From Candidatus Peregrinibacteria bacterium (lineage in GTDB: Bacteria; Patescibacteriota; Gracilibacteria; UBA1369; LOWO2-01-FULL-3), in NCBI GenBank assembly GCA_018655275.1, contig JABIJZ010000004.1:62001-126000 (forward strand): a stretch of DNA of 64,000 nucleotides. Direction: 5' to 3'. This document shows, piece by piece, positions 41,321 to 48,638 of this stretch. Made by a program: the position numbers and the translations under genes. Below the pieces are notes generated by a model that had not been told where the DNA came from, made no database searches, and was given only the letters and a program-made list of their open reading frames with translations. Within the stretch, counting starts at the first letter, position 1, and each line of letters opens with the position of its first letter.

Positions 41321-44300
41321 ATGGCTGAAAACGGAAATGACAATCAACCACAAGACAGGTTTGCACAAATGGTAGATTCCCTTGAGGCAGCTGATAATGC
41401 TGCTAATAGTGAGGCTAATCCCGCCGTTGTACCTACTGAAAGAAAAACTACTGTAGCCGATCTTACAGGTGAGGCTGATAGTCTTGGTATTCGAGATCTA
41501 GATACTTATACGGAAGTTGATTCTGCCCAAGTAGATACGTTTAGGATATCTGCTAGAGAAGCTATGAGGACTTTTCATCAACAACTGAGGGATAATCCTA
41601 AAGCTATTAAAGAAACTGTTAAAGCAACTGCTACAATATTTGTTGATCATATTGCAACTGTTGATCCGGAAATGCTTACTGAATTAGGGATCTCGAGGGA
41701 GAAATTGGAAAAAGAAATCACTTCAATCTTGAAAAAGATGGTTGGAGATATAAAAGGTCTTGGAGCTTTGAAACCTGAGGGTGGTGATGAAGCATTGAAC
41801 TTCGACAATATGGTGGCGACTTTGTTAAAAAGTTATTTTGCGCATTATGCACAGAGTTTTGTGAAGAATCCTGAATTGCATGGTAATGCGGGCGCTGTAG
41901 GTATGTTGGATGACCCAAAGACTTTGATTAAATCGAAAAATAGATTTTTGATTTTTGTTAAGGGTTTGATTGATAATGGACTTGTCGGGGCTTCGGCTTA
42001 TACAAGTTATTTGGGGGGAGCTCACTACGGGGGTATGGCTATGGATACTGTCAGACGACAGTGGCCTGGGACTTTTGATAGTCCTGACACTCAAATTTTA
42101 GCTAGAAATTTGGCTGGTGCTGGCTCTGCTTTATTGATAGCAGTTATTTTGAAATCTTTGAAAAAAAGAGTAAGAAATGCTGTGAATGTAGAAGACAGAG
42201 GCCTTATTTCTGCATCTGTAAGATCTCTTGCGAGTTATAAAGGATTAGCTGTTCTTATTTTGGCTGTTATGGTTGCTGATACTGCAACCAATATTGGTGG
42301 GTTTGTTACTAAACTTACAAGCCAAAAAGACGCACAAGCTCAAATCGATAAGGCCACAGGCCAGGTCAATGATAGGCTTGAGGAGTTTGATGATGCTTTT
42401 AAACCTTTGGTTGAAAATACTCCAGGACAGGTAGATGCTAATGTCCGAGCTGATTTGTCTAAGGAAGAACTCGGTGGTGGAGCAACGGGAGAACCAAAGA
42501 AAGGCCCTATGTATTGGGCAAAAGATTATTTATTTAATGAGAGTGCTTCCTCTTTGGCTGCACTTCAAGCCGCATCTGTTGATCCTAAATCTAAAGAAGA
42601 TAGGAAGGCTCTTGCTAAAGCTTTGCTTCATGCCATCGATGCTTCTGGTTTGATCAATGGGAAATCCATGTCTGAAGAGGTGTCCGCTTCTTTGGCTGAA
42701 CATTCTGCTGAGATAGAGGCAGAAATAGCTGAGATAAAAAGAATTCAAGAAGAAGACTTGAAGGCTGATAAAGCTATCGAGTATATAAATGTAGATCTTG
42801 AAAATATTTCCGATCCTGAAACTGGTCATTTTGCTAAAATTCTCGAGATTGCGAATGAAGATTTGAAAGATGAGCTTGAGGCGTTGTATGACGATCACAA
42901 TGAATTGCTAGGAGATCTTGGGACAATTGCTCAAAATTCTGGCAGATATGATAACTATGATACAGGTCGTCTTAAGGAAATGGATGTCCCTGAAATTAGC
43001 ATCGAAAACGCACCAATCACAGTAGACTCAATGGAATTCAAGGGACCTAATAGATTACTTGAAGATACATATAAAGAGAAGGGTAAATATTTGGCTTCGA
43101 TTTTGGCAGCATTGGCTTTGTTGTTTGGTGCTACGTTCACACATTGGGATCAACTTTTGTTGCCTGTTACAAGAAAGTCTTACCGAAAAGATCGAGAACG
43201 TGCTGAGGAATTAAATGAGAGATTCTACAATGTGATTCTTGATAAGATTTCTGAGATTATTGCTAATCTTTTGAATCATGGACCTTTCCAATCTTATTTC
43301 AAAAATGATGAGATACATAAAGGATATATTAAAGAGAGGCTTACAAGGTTGTTTGATGAAAGATTTGAAGCTAAGAGCAAAGGAACTAATATTTTAAGTC
43401 GTGGATTGAAAAGTTTAAAAAGAGGGCTTTCTCCAAACACATACTTTGCTCAAGACCATAATGCGCGTGTGAAGATCGTGAAAGGTTTTATGACTGATCC
43501 AAAAGAGATGAGTGCGTTCTTGCAGGAAATATTGCCTGGATTGAGAGTGCTTGATCCGAAGGCTTCAGCTAGTGATCAGGTGGACTTGAGGGACCGATCT
43601 GCAGGATTGAGCGACATTGCTATTTCACAAGAATCTGAACCTTTGCAACGTGAAGACCTCCGTAGAATTCGAAGTACTGTTGAGTTTTTTGATCCTGAAG
43701 AAGCTGGTGGTGATAATGAAGTTACTTTAAAAGCCGTGATTGTAGCTTTGCAGGATTTACTTAATTATGTAGAGGACTCTAACATCTATGAAGGTAATGA
43801 AGCTCTTGCTGATGATGTTGTTTCGCTCATTAATGAAAAACTTGCGGAGGCTGAGCAATTGCTGAGTTCTGTTGAAGGTAGAAGAGGCGCTGACACTAGA
43901 TATAGAGCTAGGAAGCTTGATGAAGAGACTTCTGCTCTTACACAAAAGGAAGCTCTTGAACGGTTAATGTTGGAGTTGGATGCGTTAGATGGAAGACTTG
44001 ATGAAACTATTCGTGATTTTGATCCTAGTATTGATAGAATATCAATTCAGGAAAGATATGTTGATGAGATTAATTTAATTAAAGAAGGCTTGGAAGATAT
44101 AGAACCTTTGTATGAGGCTGATAATAAAATCTTCCCTGCAAACAATGAATTAGCTGGGAAAGTTGCTGGAAAAGCAGAAGCTTTGATTGATAAGGTTGCA
44201 AATTTAGAGAATGTTTCTAAGAGCGTTTCAGAAAGTAGATTTTTGGCTAGAATTAATGAGGAGGTCTCTACCGTCGAGAGTCGTACTGATGCTTTTGTTC

Positions 44301-45412
44301 GTGGCTATGGACCTACGGCAAACATGGCCCCTGATGAATTTATAGGAGCTCTTCATGATGCTCTTCATGCTTTGAGAACTGAGTTGGATGGTCGAACTCT
44401 CGATCCAAGTCAGGCAACTAATGTTGCTACATTGGCTGGAAGGATGGGAGTTGTTGATGAAAAGATCCTTGGTCTTAATCATCATGTCAGTGTTGCAAAT
44501 CAAAAACATGAACTGACTGAGCTTAGGTCTAGACTAGTGGAATTACATACCACTATGAAAGCTCTCCCTGAGGAATTGGATAGAATTGATGATGCGGGTT
44601 TGAAATATTATCGTGATAGCTATGCTGGCTTGATCCACAATACTCATGATGATTTTGATCGTATAGATGCAAACACCATCTTCCCTGAAAACACTGAATT
44701 AGCTACTGCTGTAAAAGCTTTGATTGGTGAGGTTCAAGATTTTGCCGCAAATTTGGAAAACATTAAAGATATTGTCGAACAGAAAGAAAGCTTAATCACG
44801 ATGCGAAATTCTGCTGCAGAGATAACTCGCATAGATTTTAATTATGACGATGAAAATGTTGAGAATATGAGAAGAGTTGTAGAGTTGCTTAGAGAAAAAC
44901 TGTCTGAGTTGCAAGGACTTTATGATGTACTTCAAAGTATGAATCAAACTCTATTTGATTCTAATATTGACTTGTTTGGACACACAAATCGTGAGGTCGA
45001 GACTGTTATGAGTGAATTATCGACTAAGAAAGATGAGATTGAGGCTATTTATAAACCTATGGCTGAAACTGCGAATAGGGCTCTATCTTTGGATGCAGGA
45101 ACTGAACGTACTGATTTAAAACGTAATACTAAAAAGTGGTTAAAAAAACGAAGAGAATCTGCTCCCAATGAGGTCAGAGCTAGAAATCTCTTGAGTTTGT
45201 TTGGAGTTGGTGAATACCAACTTGAACATTTGACTCCTACTCAGGCAGCTGAATTACAAACTACTTTTGATAGACTGACCAAAGATATTTTTGATAGCGA
45301 GAGAGAGGGTTTGAAATCTAGAGAAGTCACTTCTTTTTCAAAAATCTCTACAGCCATCGAGGATGACTTCGAAGCTTTGAAAGCGTTTTTCCCTCAGAGT
45401 CCTGAGGCTTAA
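41321..45412 (+). CDS. Giant membrane and coiled-coil protein with internal repeats
   Basis: A 1363-aa acidic protein without a recognised family. Hydrophobic segments lie near residues 208-240, 262-290, 305-335 and 588-612. The hydrophilic parts are long helices, probably coiled coil. In the C-terminal half, modules of roughly 130-200 residues recur: KIFPANNELAGKVAGKAEAL and TIFPENTELATAVKALIGEV are the clearest pair, each followed by VANLENV or AANLENI. It has a consensus promoter and is divergent from a peptidoglycan-binding-domain protein. A structural envelope role is possible but unproven. Confidence 0.75.
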   Translation: MAENGNDNQPQDRFAQMVDSLEAADNAANSEANPAVVPTERKTTVADLTGEADSLGIRDLDTYTEVDSAQVDTFRISAREAMRTFHQQLRDNPKAIKETVKATATIFVDHIATVDPEMLTELGISREKLEKEITSILKKMVGDIKGLGALKPEGGDEALNFDNMVATLLKSYFAHYAQSFVKNPELHGNAGAVGMLDDPKTLIKSKNRFLIFVKGLIDNGLVGASAYTSYLGGAHYGGMAMDTVRRQWPGTFDSPDTQILARNLAGAGSALLIAVILKSLKKRVRNAVNVEDRGLISASVRSLASYKGLAVLILAVMVADTATNIGGFVTKLTSQKDAQAQIDKATGQVNDRLEEFDDAFKPLVENTPGQVDANVRADLSKEELGGGATGEPKKGPMYWAKDYLFNESASSLAALQAASVDPKSKEDRKALAKALLHAIDASGLINGKSMSEEVSASLAEHSAEIEAEIAEIKRIQEEDLKADKAIEYINVDLENISDPETGHFAKILEIANEDLKDELEALYDDHNELLGDLGTIAQNSGRYDNYDTGRLKEMDVPEISIENAPITVDSMEFKGPNRLLEDTYKEKGKYLASILAALALLFGATFTHWDQLLLPVTRKSYRKDRERAEELNERFYNVILDKISEIIANLLNHGPFQSYFKNDEIHKGYIKERLTRLFDERFEAKSKGTNILSRGLKSLKRGLSPNTYFAQDHNARVKIVKGFMTDPKEMSAFLQEILPGLRVLDPKASASDQVDLRDRSAGLSDIAISQESEPLQREDLRRIRSTVEFFDPEEAGGDNEVTLKAVIVALQDLLNYVEDSNIYEGNEALADDVVSLINEKLAEAEQLLSSVEGRRGADTRYRARKLDEETSALTQKEALERLMLELDALDGRLDETIRDFDPSIDRISIQERYVDEINLIKEGLEDIEPLYEADNKIFPANNELAGKVAGKAEALIDKVANLENVSKSVSESRFLARINEEVSTVESRTDAFVRGYGPTANMAPDEFIGALHDALHALRTELDGRTLDPSQATNVATLAGRMGVVDEKILGLNHHVSVANQKHELTELRSRLVELHTTMKALPEELDRIDDAGLKYYRDSYAGLIHNTHDDFDRIDANTIFPENTELATAVKALIGEVQDFAANLENIKDIVEQKESLITMRNSAAEITRIDFNYDDENVENMRRVVELLREKLSELQGLYDVLQSMNQTLFDSNIDLFGHTNREVETVMSELSTKKDEIEAIYKPMAETANRALSLDAGTERTDLKRNTKKWLKKRRESAPNEVRARNLLSLFGVGEYQLEHLTPTQAAELQTTFDRLTKDIFDSEREGLKSREVTSFSKISTAIEDDFEALKAFFPQSPEA

Positions 45413-47019
45413 TCCATCTGATCTAAGTAGCACTTCTCGCAATAAATAGGCGCGGGGTTTTCTGGTTGGTATGAAGTTTGGAGTGGGGTTTGGCATTTGG
45501 CGCATTCGGTTTTGTGGATGATGCGTTTGTTGCGGAGGGCGGTGCGTGCAGCGTGTCGGCAGTTGAAGCAGTTGTGGGGAGTTGGGATGTTGAATTCTTT
45601 GTAGAATTTTAATTCTTGTTCGATAATGCGGAATTTTTTTTCACAGGCCTCACAGGCTAGAGTTTCTTTTGTTATTTCTTTATTTTGGGGCTGGTCGTTT
45701 TTGTCTTCGTCGTGCCATTTGTACCCTTTTGCGAGTGCTTGCTCTCTTGTGAGCGGGAAGTATTCTTGAGCGACAGTTTCGTTGTATCCAAAAGGTGAAA
45801 TTGATATAGGTGGGAACTCTCCCCACTCTCCTGTTTTGGTCATGTGTTCGACTAATTTTTCGACTAATGCGTGGTACTCTTCTTCTTCGTATTGTTTGTT
45901 GAAAATGCAGTACTTCGCTTTTCTCATCCCGATACAACCAAAACAATTTGAACATCCGAGACAAAAGTCACAGTATGTAATATCTTTGTTTCCGTCCCAA
46001 CAATTTGATGAGAATCTGCAATTAAAGAGCTCGTATGCTGAGCTTCCCATTTCGTAGCAAAGCTCACCGCCTCCTATGAAATTCCAGTCGTAGGAATCTT
46101 TGACTTTGGATATGTTGCAGCCGTATTTCACGTCGTGAAGGTCGTAGCAGTCGAAACAGTATTTTGCGTTTTTGCAGTTTTTCAGGTAGTCCCCAATTGA
46201 GTCTTCGCATTGGAGAGTTTCTAGATGTTTTCGTGGTTGGGTTTTGAGGAATTCTGTGTATTTTGCTATGGCTTTGTCGCGCGCAGTGCGTGATGAGAGA
46301 TTGAGCTCTGATAATTTTGCTTCGTATTCTTCTTTTGAGTGAGGTTTGTTGAAAATGTAATAGTTCTTGTTTGTTAAATTGGCGCAAAAAATACAATTGT
46401 GTGAGCCGCGAACGTTGTAGCAAAAGTGCAGCTCTGATGAATTGTGAATTTTTTGGGAATAATGGCATCTAGTACATGAGTGACAATCTGTGCATTCGTG
46501 GCATTGGTTTGCGTCGTACGTGTAAGCGCAATCTACGCAGTTGTAGTTTCGGTCAGCTGGGCGCATGTAGTAGCATTTTTCGTTTTCGTCAGCCGTGTGT
46601 ATCAGGTAGCAATCTTTGTTTCTGAATGCGTAATTTGCAAAATCACTGTTTTCCGATTCTATTGAAATCAAGGCATTTCTTGGGACCTTCTTTTTGAGTT
46701 CATCGAATTGCTCAAAGAATGGTTGGTTGAAATCTGGATCTTGGCCGTAGTCTTTTGCATCCCAGTCATCTGACCACCAGGATTTTTGATTGTATACGGT
46801 ATATAGCGAATCAGTTGCGTACATCGAAATTATATCCTCGCCTGTTTTGTCGCATTTTCTTTGATACAAAGCCACATCATTCCTTATCGCTAGTCTGCGT
46901 TGTTGACGACAGTTCCAGCAATGAGTTGGTCGAGGGACTTTTAGTTTTTTATAAAAATCGTGATCTTCTGGCTCGATCAGAAATGGTTTTTGGCAAGATT
47001 TGCAGGTGAGATTTGGCAT
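45409..47019 (-). CDS. Cysteine-rich zinc-ribbon protein
   Basis: A 536-aa protein with about 50 cysteines. Both ends carry related treble-clef-like zinc ribbons: CKSCQKPF with THCWNCRQQRRLAIRNDV near the start, and CEACEKKFRI with HNCFNCRHAARTALRNKR near the end. The middle has tandem short Cys/Tyr/Asn repeats (NCVDCAYTYDANQCHECTDC) that could form a beta-helix-like stack. As I recall, similar uncharacterised proteins are common in Patescibacteria. The function is unknown; nucleic-acid binding is a reasonable guess. A TAAAAT lies about 20 nt before the ATG. Confidence 0.8.
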   Translation of the reverse strand: MPNLTCKSCQKPFLIEPEDHDFYKKLKVPRPTHCWNCRQQRRLAIRNDVALYQRKCDKTGEDIISMYATDSLYTVYNQKSWWSDDWDAKDYGQDPDFNQPFFEQFDELKKKVPRNALISIESENSDFANYAFRNKDCYLIHTADENEKCYYMRPADRNYNCVDCAYTYDANQCHECTDCHSCTRCHYSQKIHNSSELHFCYNVRGSHNCIFCANLTNKNYYIFNKPHSKEEYEAKLSELNLSSRTARDKAIAKYTEFLKTQPRKHLETLQCEDSIGDYLKNCKNAKYCFDCYDLHDVKYGCNISKVKDSYDWNFIGGGELCYEMGSSAYELFNCRFSSNCWDGNKDITYCDFCLGCSNCFGCIGMRKAKYCIFNKQYEEEEYHALVEKLVEHMTKTGEWGEFPPISISPFGYNETVAQEYFPLTREQALAKGYKWHDEDKNDQPQNKEITKETLACEACEKKFRIIEQELKFYKEFNIPTPHNCFNCRHAARTALRNKRIIHKTECAKCQTPLQTSYQPENPAPIYCEKCYLDQMD

Positions 47020-47052
47020 AAGGAAGGTTTATGGCGCTTTATTTTACCACGT

Positions 47053-47118
47053 ATTAAGGAAAATTTAAGATTTATTTCATATTTTTGTAAGCTTTCTGAA
47101 AGGTCCAGGTGGTATAAG
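47053..47118 (+). promoter_or_regulatory. 11-bp repeat array promoter E (tRNA-like RNA)
   Basis: Five 11-bp units at 47053, 47064, 47075, 47086 and 47097: ATTAAGGAAAA, TTTAAGATTTA, TTTCATATTTT, TGTAAGCTTTC and TGAAAGGTCCA. Five bp further is TGG + TATAAG (47113-47118). It points into the tRNA-like RNA; transcription should begin near 47125, exactly at the first base of the RNA's closing stem. Confidence 0.75.
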
Positions 47119-47135
47119 CAAAAAGCTGTCGTGAC

Positions 47136-47206
47136 GGGGCTAGGACGGTTCCACCACCTGGCTTGTCATCCTGGTGGTCAGGGTTCAACTCCCTGTAGCT
47201 CCACCA
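47136..47206 (+). ncRNA. Compact tRNA-like RNA with tmRNA-like ends and encoded CCA
   Basis: Acceptor-type stem GGGGCTA (47136-47142) pairs with TAGCTCC (47196-47202; one G-U), then A and CCA. The T-arm CAGGG/CCCTG with loop TTCAACT (47179-47195) and the 3' end AGCTCCACCA resemble bacterial tmRNA. The rest is not a normal tRNA: a mini hairpin GGA-CGGT-TCC (47143-47152) replaces the D-arm, and a 9-bp stem ACCACCTGG/CCTGGTGGT (one T-T mismatch) carries an 8-nt loop CTTGTCAT. The total is 71 nt with no linkers. Flanking CTGTCG (47126-47131) and CGACAG (47208-47213) extend the stem. A diverged tRNA-Asp (GTC in the loop) is an alternative. Confidence 0.6.
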
Positions 47207-47219
47207 TCGACAGTAAAAA

Positions 47220-47248
47220 GGCCCTCCGCTTAGGCGAGGGCCTTTTTT
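47220..47248 (+). terminator. Rho-independent terminator of the tRNA-like RNA
   Basis: GGCCCTC (47220-47226) pairs with GAGGGCC (47236-47242) and is followed by six T. With the start near 47125 this defines a transcript of about 125 nt. Confidence 0.92.
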
Positions 47249-47249
47249 G

Positions 47250-47271
47250 CTAGGTTACCACCTGGCTTGTC
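47250..47271 (+). repeat. Partial copy of the tRNA-like RNA sequence
   Basis: After the terminator, a 15-nt exact copy of ACCACCTGGCTTGTC recurs, preceded by CTAGG as in the RNA gene, but the sequence between is shorter. It looks like a truncated duplicate of the first half of the tRNA-like RNA. On the opposite strand a TATAAT lies close by (47278-47283). Confidence 0.55.
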
Positions 47272-47285
47272 GTTTGCATTATAGC

Positions 47286-47310
47286 AAAAAAGAACCTTTG
47301 GGAAAAGGTT
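47286..47310 (-). terminator. Terminator downstream of tRNA-Ser(GCU)
   Basis: On the minus strand AACCTTT/AAAGGTT form a 7-bp stem with a 4-nt loop, followed by C and six T. A GC-rich hairpin without a T-run (GTCCTCGC/GCGAGGAC, 47337-47355) lies between it and the tRNA. Confidence 0.75.
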
Positions 47311-47358
47311 GGGATTTCTATTTATTTTGCTACAGGGTCCTCGCTTTGCGAGGACTAC

Positions 47359-47451
47359 TGGCGGAGAGGGGGGGATTTGAACCCCCGCGCCGGCAAATAC
47401 CGACCTACAGGATTAGCAATCCCGCCCCTTCAGCCACTTGGGTACCTCTCC
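47359..47451 (-). tRNA. tRNA-Ser(GCU)
   Basis: On the minus strand acceptor GGAGAGG pairs with CCTCTCC, discriminator G and encoded CCA. The anticodon loop TTGCTAA gives anticodon GCT, reading AGC/AGU. A long variable arm (GTCGGTATTTGCCGGC) confirms the class II serine type, and the T-arm GGGGGTTCAAATCCCCC is standard. Length is 93 nt. Confidence 0.95.
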
Positions 47452-47515
47452 GCGGTTGCTAATAAAAGCCTTCACAATATATGGAAAGCGAACCCAAAAG
47501 TCTAGATAAAAGCCT

Positions 47516-47929
47516 TTACTTCAGAAGTTGGTCCAGTTTTACAGAATCTAGTGCGGTTTCCATCGCTTTTTGAACCTTCATCCACGCATTTTTTGCTCGG
47601 CAGGTTTTGTGGAGAGCGCATTTTTTGTGGTTACCGATACAGTGTACGATTTCCAATTTTTTGTCGACAACTTCGAGGATGTTTCTTAGAGAAACTTGGG
47701 CAGGATTTTTTTTCATCACGTAGCCTCCTTCCCTACCTCTTGTGCTTATCACCCAGCCTGCTTTTTTGAATGGAACTATTAGTTGCTCGAGGTATTTTGT
47801 TGAGATTTGCTCTTCTTTGCTGATTGTTGCAAGTGAAATTGGAGTCTTTGTACTGAAGGTTTTCGCAAGCTGTATAGCTAAACGTACTCCGTATCTTTCT
47901 CTAGTTGTTAGTTTTCCGAATGATGACAT
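47516..47929 (-). CDS. Rrf2-family transcriptional regulator
   Basis: A 137-aa protein with an N-terminal winged helix (TTRERYGVRLAIQLA, then QISTKYLEQLIVPFKKAGWV and the wing TRGREGGYVMKK). A C-terminal cysteine cluster, CIGNHKKCALHKTC, corresponds to the Fe-S ligand region of IscR/NsrR-type members. It probably senses iron-sulfur status, redox or NO. No isc or suf genes are adjacent. An inverted repeat at its own transcription start (47960-47976) suggests autoregulation. Confidence 0.9.
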   Translation of the reverse strand: MSSFGKLTTRERYGVRLAIQLAKTFSTKTPISLATISKEEQISTKYLEQLIVPFKKAGWVISTRGREGGYVMKKNPAQVSLRNILEVVDKKLEIVHCIGNHKKCALHKTCRAKNAWMKVQKAMETALDSVKLDQLLK

Positions 47930-47959
47930 TTTTTGTGCGTTTTTAGGTGACGGCCAATT

Positions 47960-47985
47960 CCTACTTTCACAGTAGGGATACTATA
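47960..47985 (-). promoter_or_regulatory. Rrf2 gene promoter and candidate autoregulatory operator
   Basis: On the minus strand the -10 TATAGT is at 47980-47985. The expected start falls inside an inverted repeat, CCTACT and AGTAGG with a 5-nt spacer (47960-47976). The -35 is weak (ACTTGA at 17 bp or TTGACC at 15 bp). Confidence 0.55.
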
Positions 47986-48025
47986 TTGGTTGGTGGTTCG
48001 GGTCAAGTTGATGTAGAATTTTGGC

Positions 48026-48445
48026 ATGAAAATTTCTAGGTTTGGTAAAAATTTGGTTGTTAGGATCGATAAAGGCGAGGAGATTGTTGAAAATTTGAAG
48101 AAGGCATGTATGGATTATGGGATTGATGCCGGAAGTGTGAGTGGGATTGGGGCTTCAAATGATGCTGTTATCGGTTTTTTTGATACTGGTAAAAAGAAAT
48201 ACCATTCGCATAAGGTTAGTGGAGACCATGAAATAACTTCTCTTACTGGGAATGTTTCGATGATGGATGGTGAAGTTTATTTGCATCTGCACATCATGTT
48301 GGCGGGAGAGGATGGTGCTGTGGTTGGGGGGCATCTGACATCTGCTGTTGTGAGTGCAACTTGCGAGATAGTTGTTGGGATTATTGATGGCGCTCTTGAT
48401 AGGAAAAAGGACGAGGAGACTGGTTTGAATTTGTTAGAATTCTAG
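48026..48445 (+). CDS. PPC (DUF296) domain protein
   Basis: A 139-aa single-domain protein of the plant-and-prokaryote-conserved type: [55 protein letters not shown] and [17 protein letters not shown], with the conserved His residues of the trimer interface. Bacterial members are putative DNA-binding or regulatory proteins; the ligand is unknown. It is divergent from the Rrf2 gene. TAGAAT ends 6 nt before the ATG, a leaderless start. Confidence 0.88.
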   Translation: MKISRFGKNLVVRIDKGEEIVENLKKACMDYGIDAGSVSGIGASNDAVIGFFDTGKKKYHSHKVSGDHEITSLTGNVSMMDGEVYLHLHIMLAGEDGAVVGGHLTSAVVSATCEIVVGIIDGALDRKKDEETGLNLLEF

Positions 48446-48463
48446 ATTTTCTTTCAAAACTAT

Positions 48464-48492
48464 TTGCTAATTGGTAAATCTTTTCATATACT
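48464..48492 (+). promoter_or_regulatory. Promoter of tRNA-Ser(UGA)
   Basis: TTGCTA (48464-48469), 17 bp, TATACT (48487-48492), about 36 bp before the tRNA 5' end. Confidence 0.65.
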
Positions 48493-48528
48493 GATCCCGC
48501 TTTTTCAAGTTCGAGAAAGCACGCATGC

Positions 48529-48616
48529 GGAGAGATGGCTGAGTGGTCGAAAGCGATAGTCTTGAAAACTATTGTGGGGCAACCCACCCAGGGTTCGAAT
48601 CCCTGTCTCTCCGCCA
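48529..48616 (+). tRNA. tRNA-Ser(UGA)
   Basis: Acceptor GGAGAGA pairs with TCTCTCC, discriminator G, encoded CCA. The anticodon loop CTTGAAA in stem ATAGT/ACTAT gives anticodon TGA, reading UCN codons. The long variable arm (GTGGGGCAACCCAC) is serine type. Length is 88 nt. Confidence 0.96.
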
Positions 48617-48638
48617 TTTTGATATGGAATGATTCTGG

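Noticed and set aside
47136-47206. Complete tmRNA
   Set aside because: Ends resemble tmRNA but there is no tag reading frame or pseudoknot region; the whole RNA is about 71 nt before trailer.
46960-47253. Plus-strand open frame across the zinc-ribbon gene start and the tRNA-like RNA
   Set aside because: It runs antisense to a clear gene, through array E and through the structured RNA; its sequence resembles no protein.
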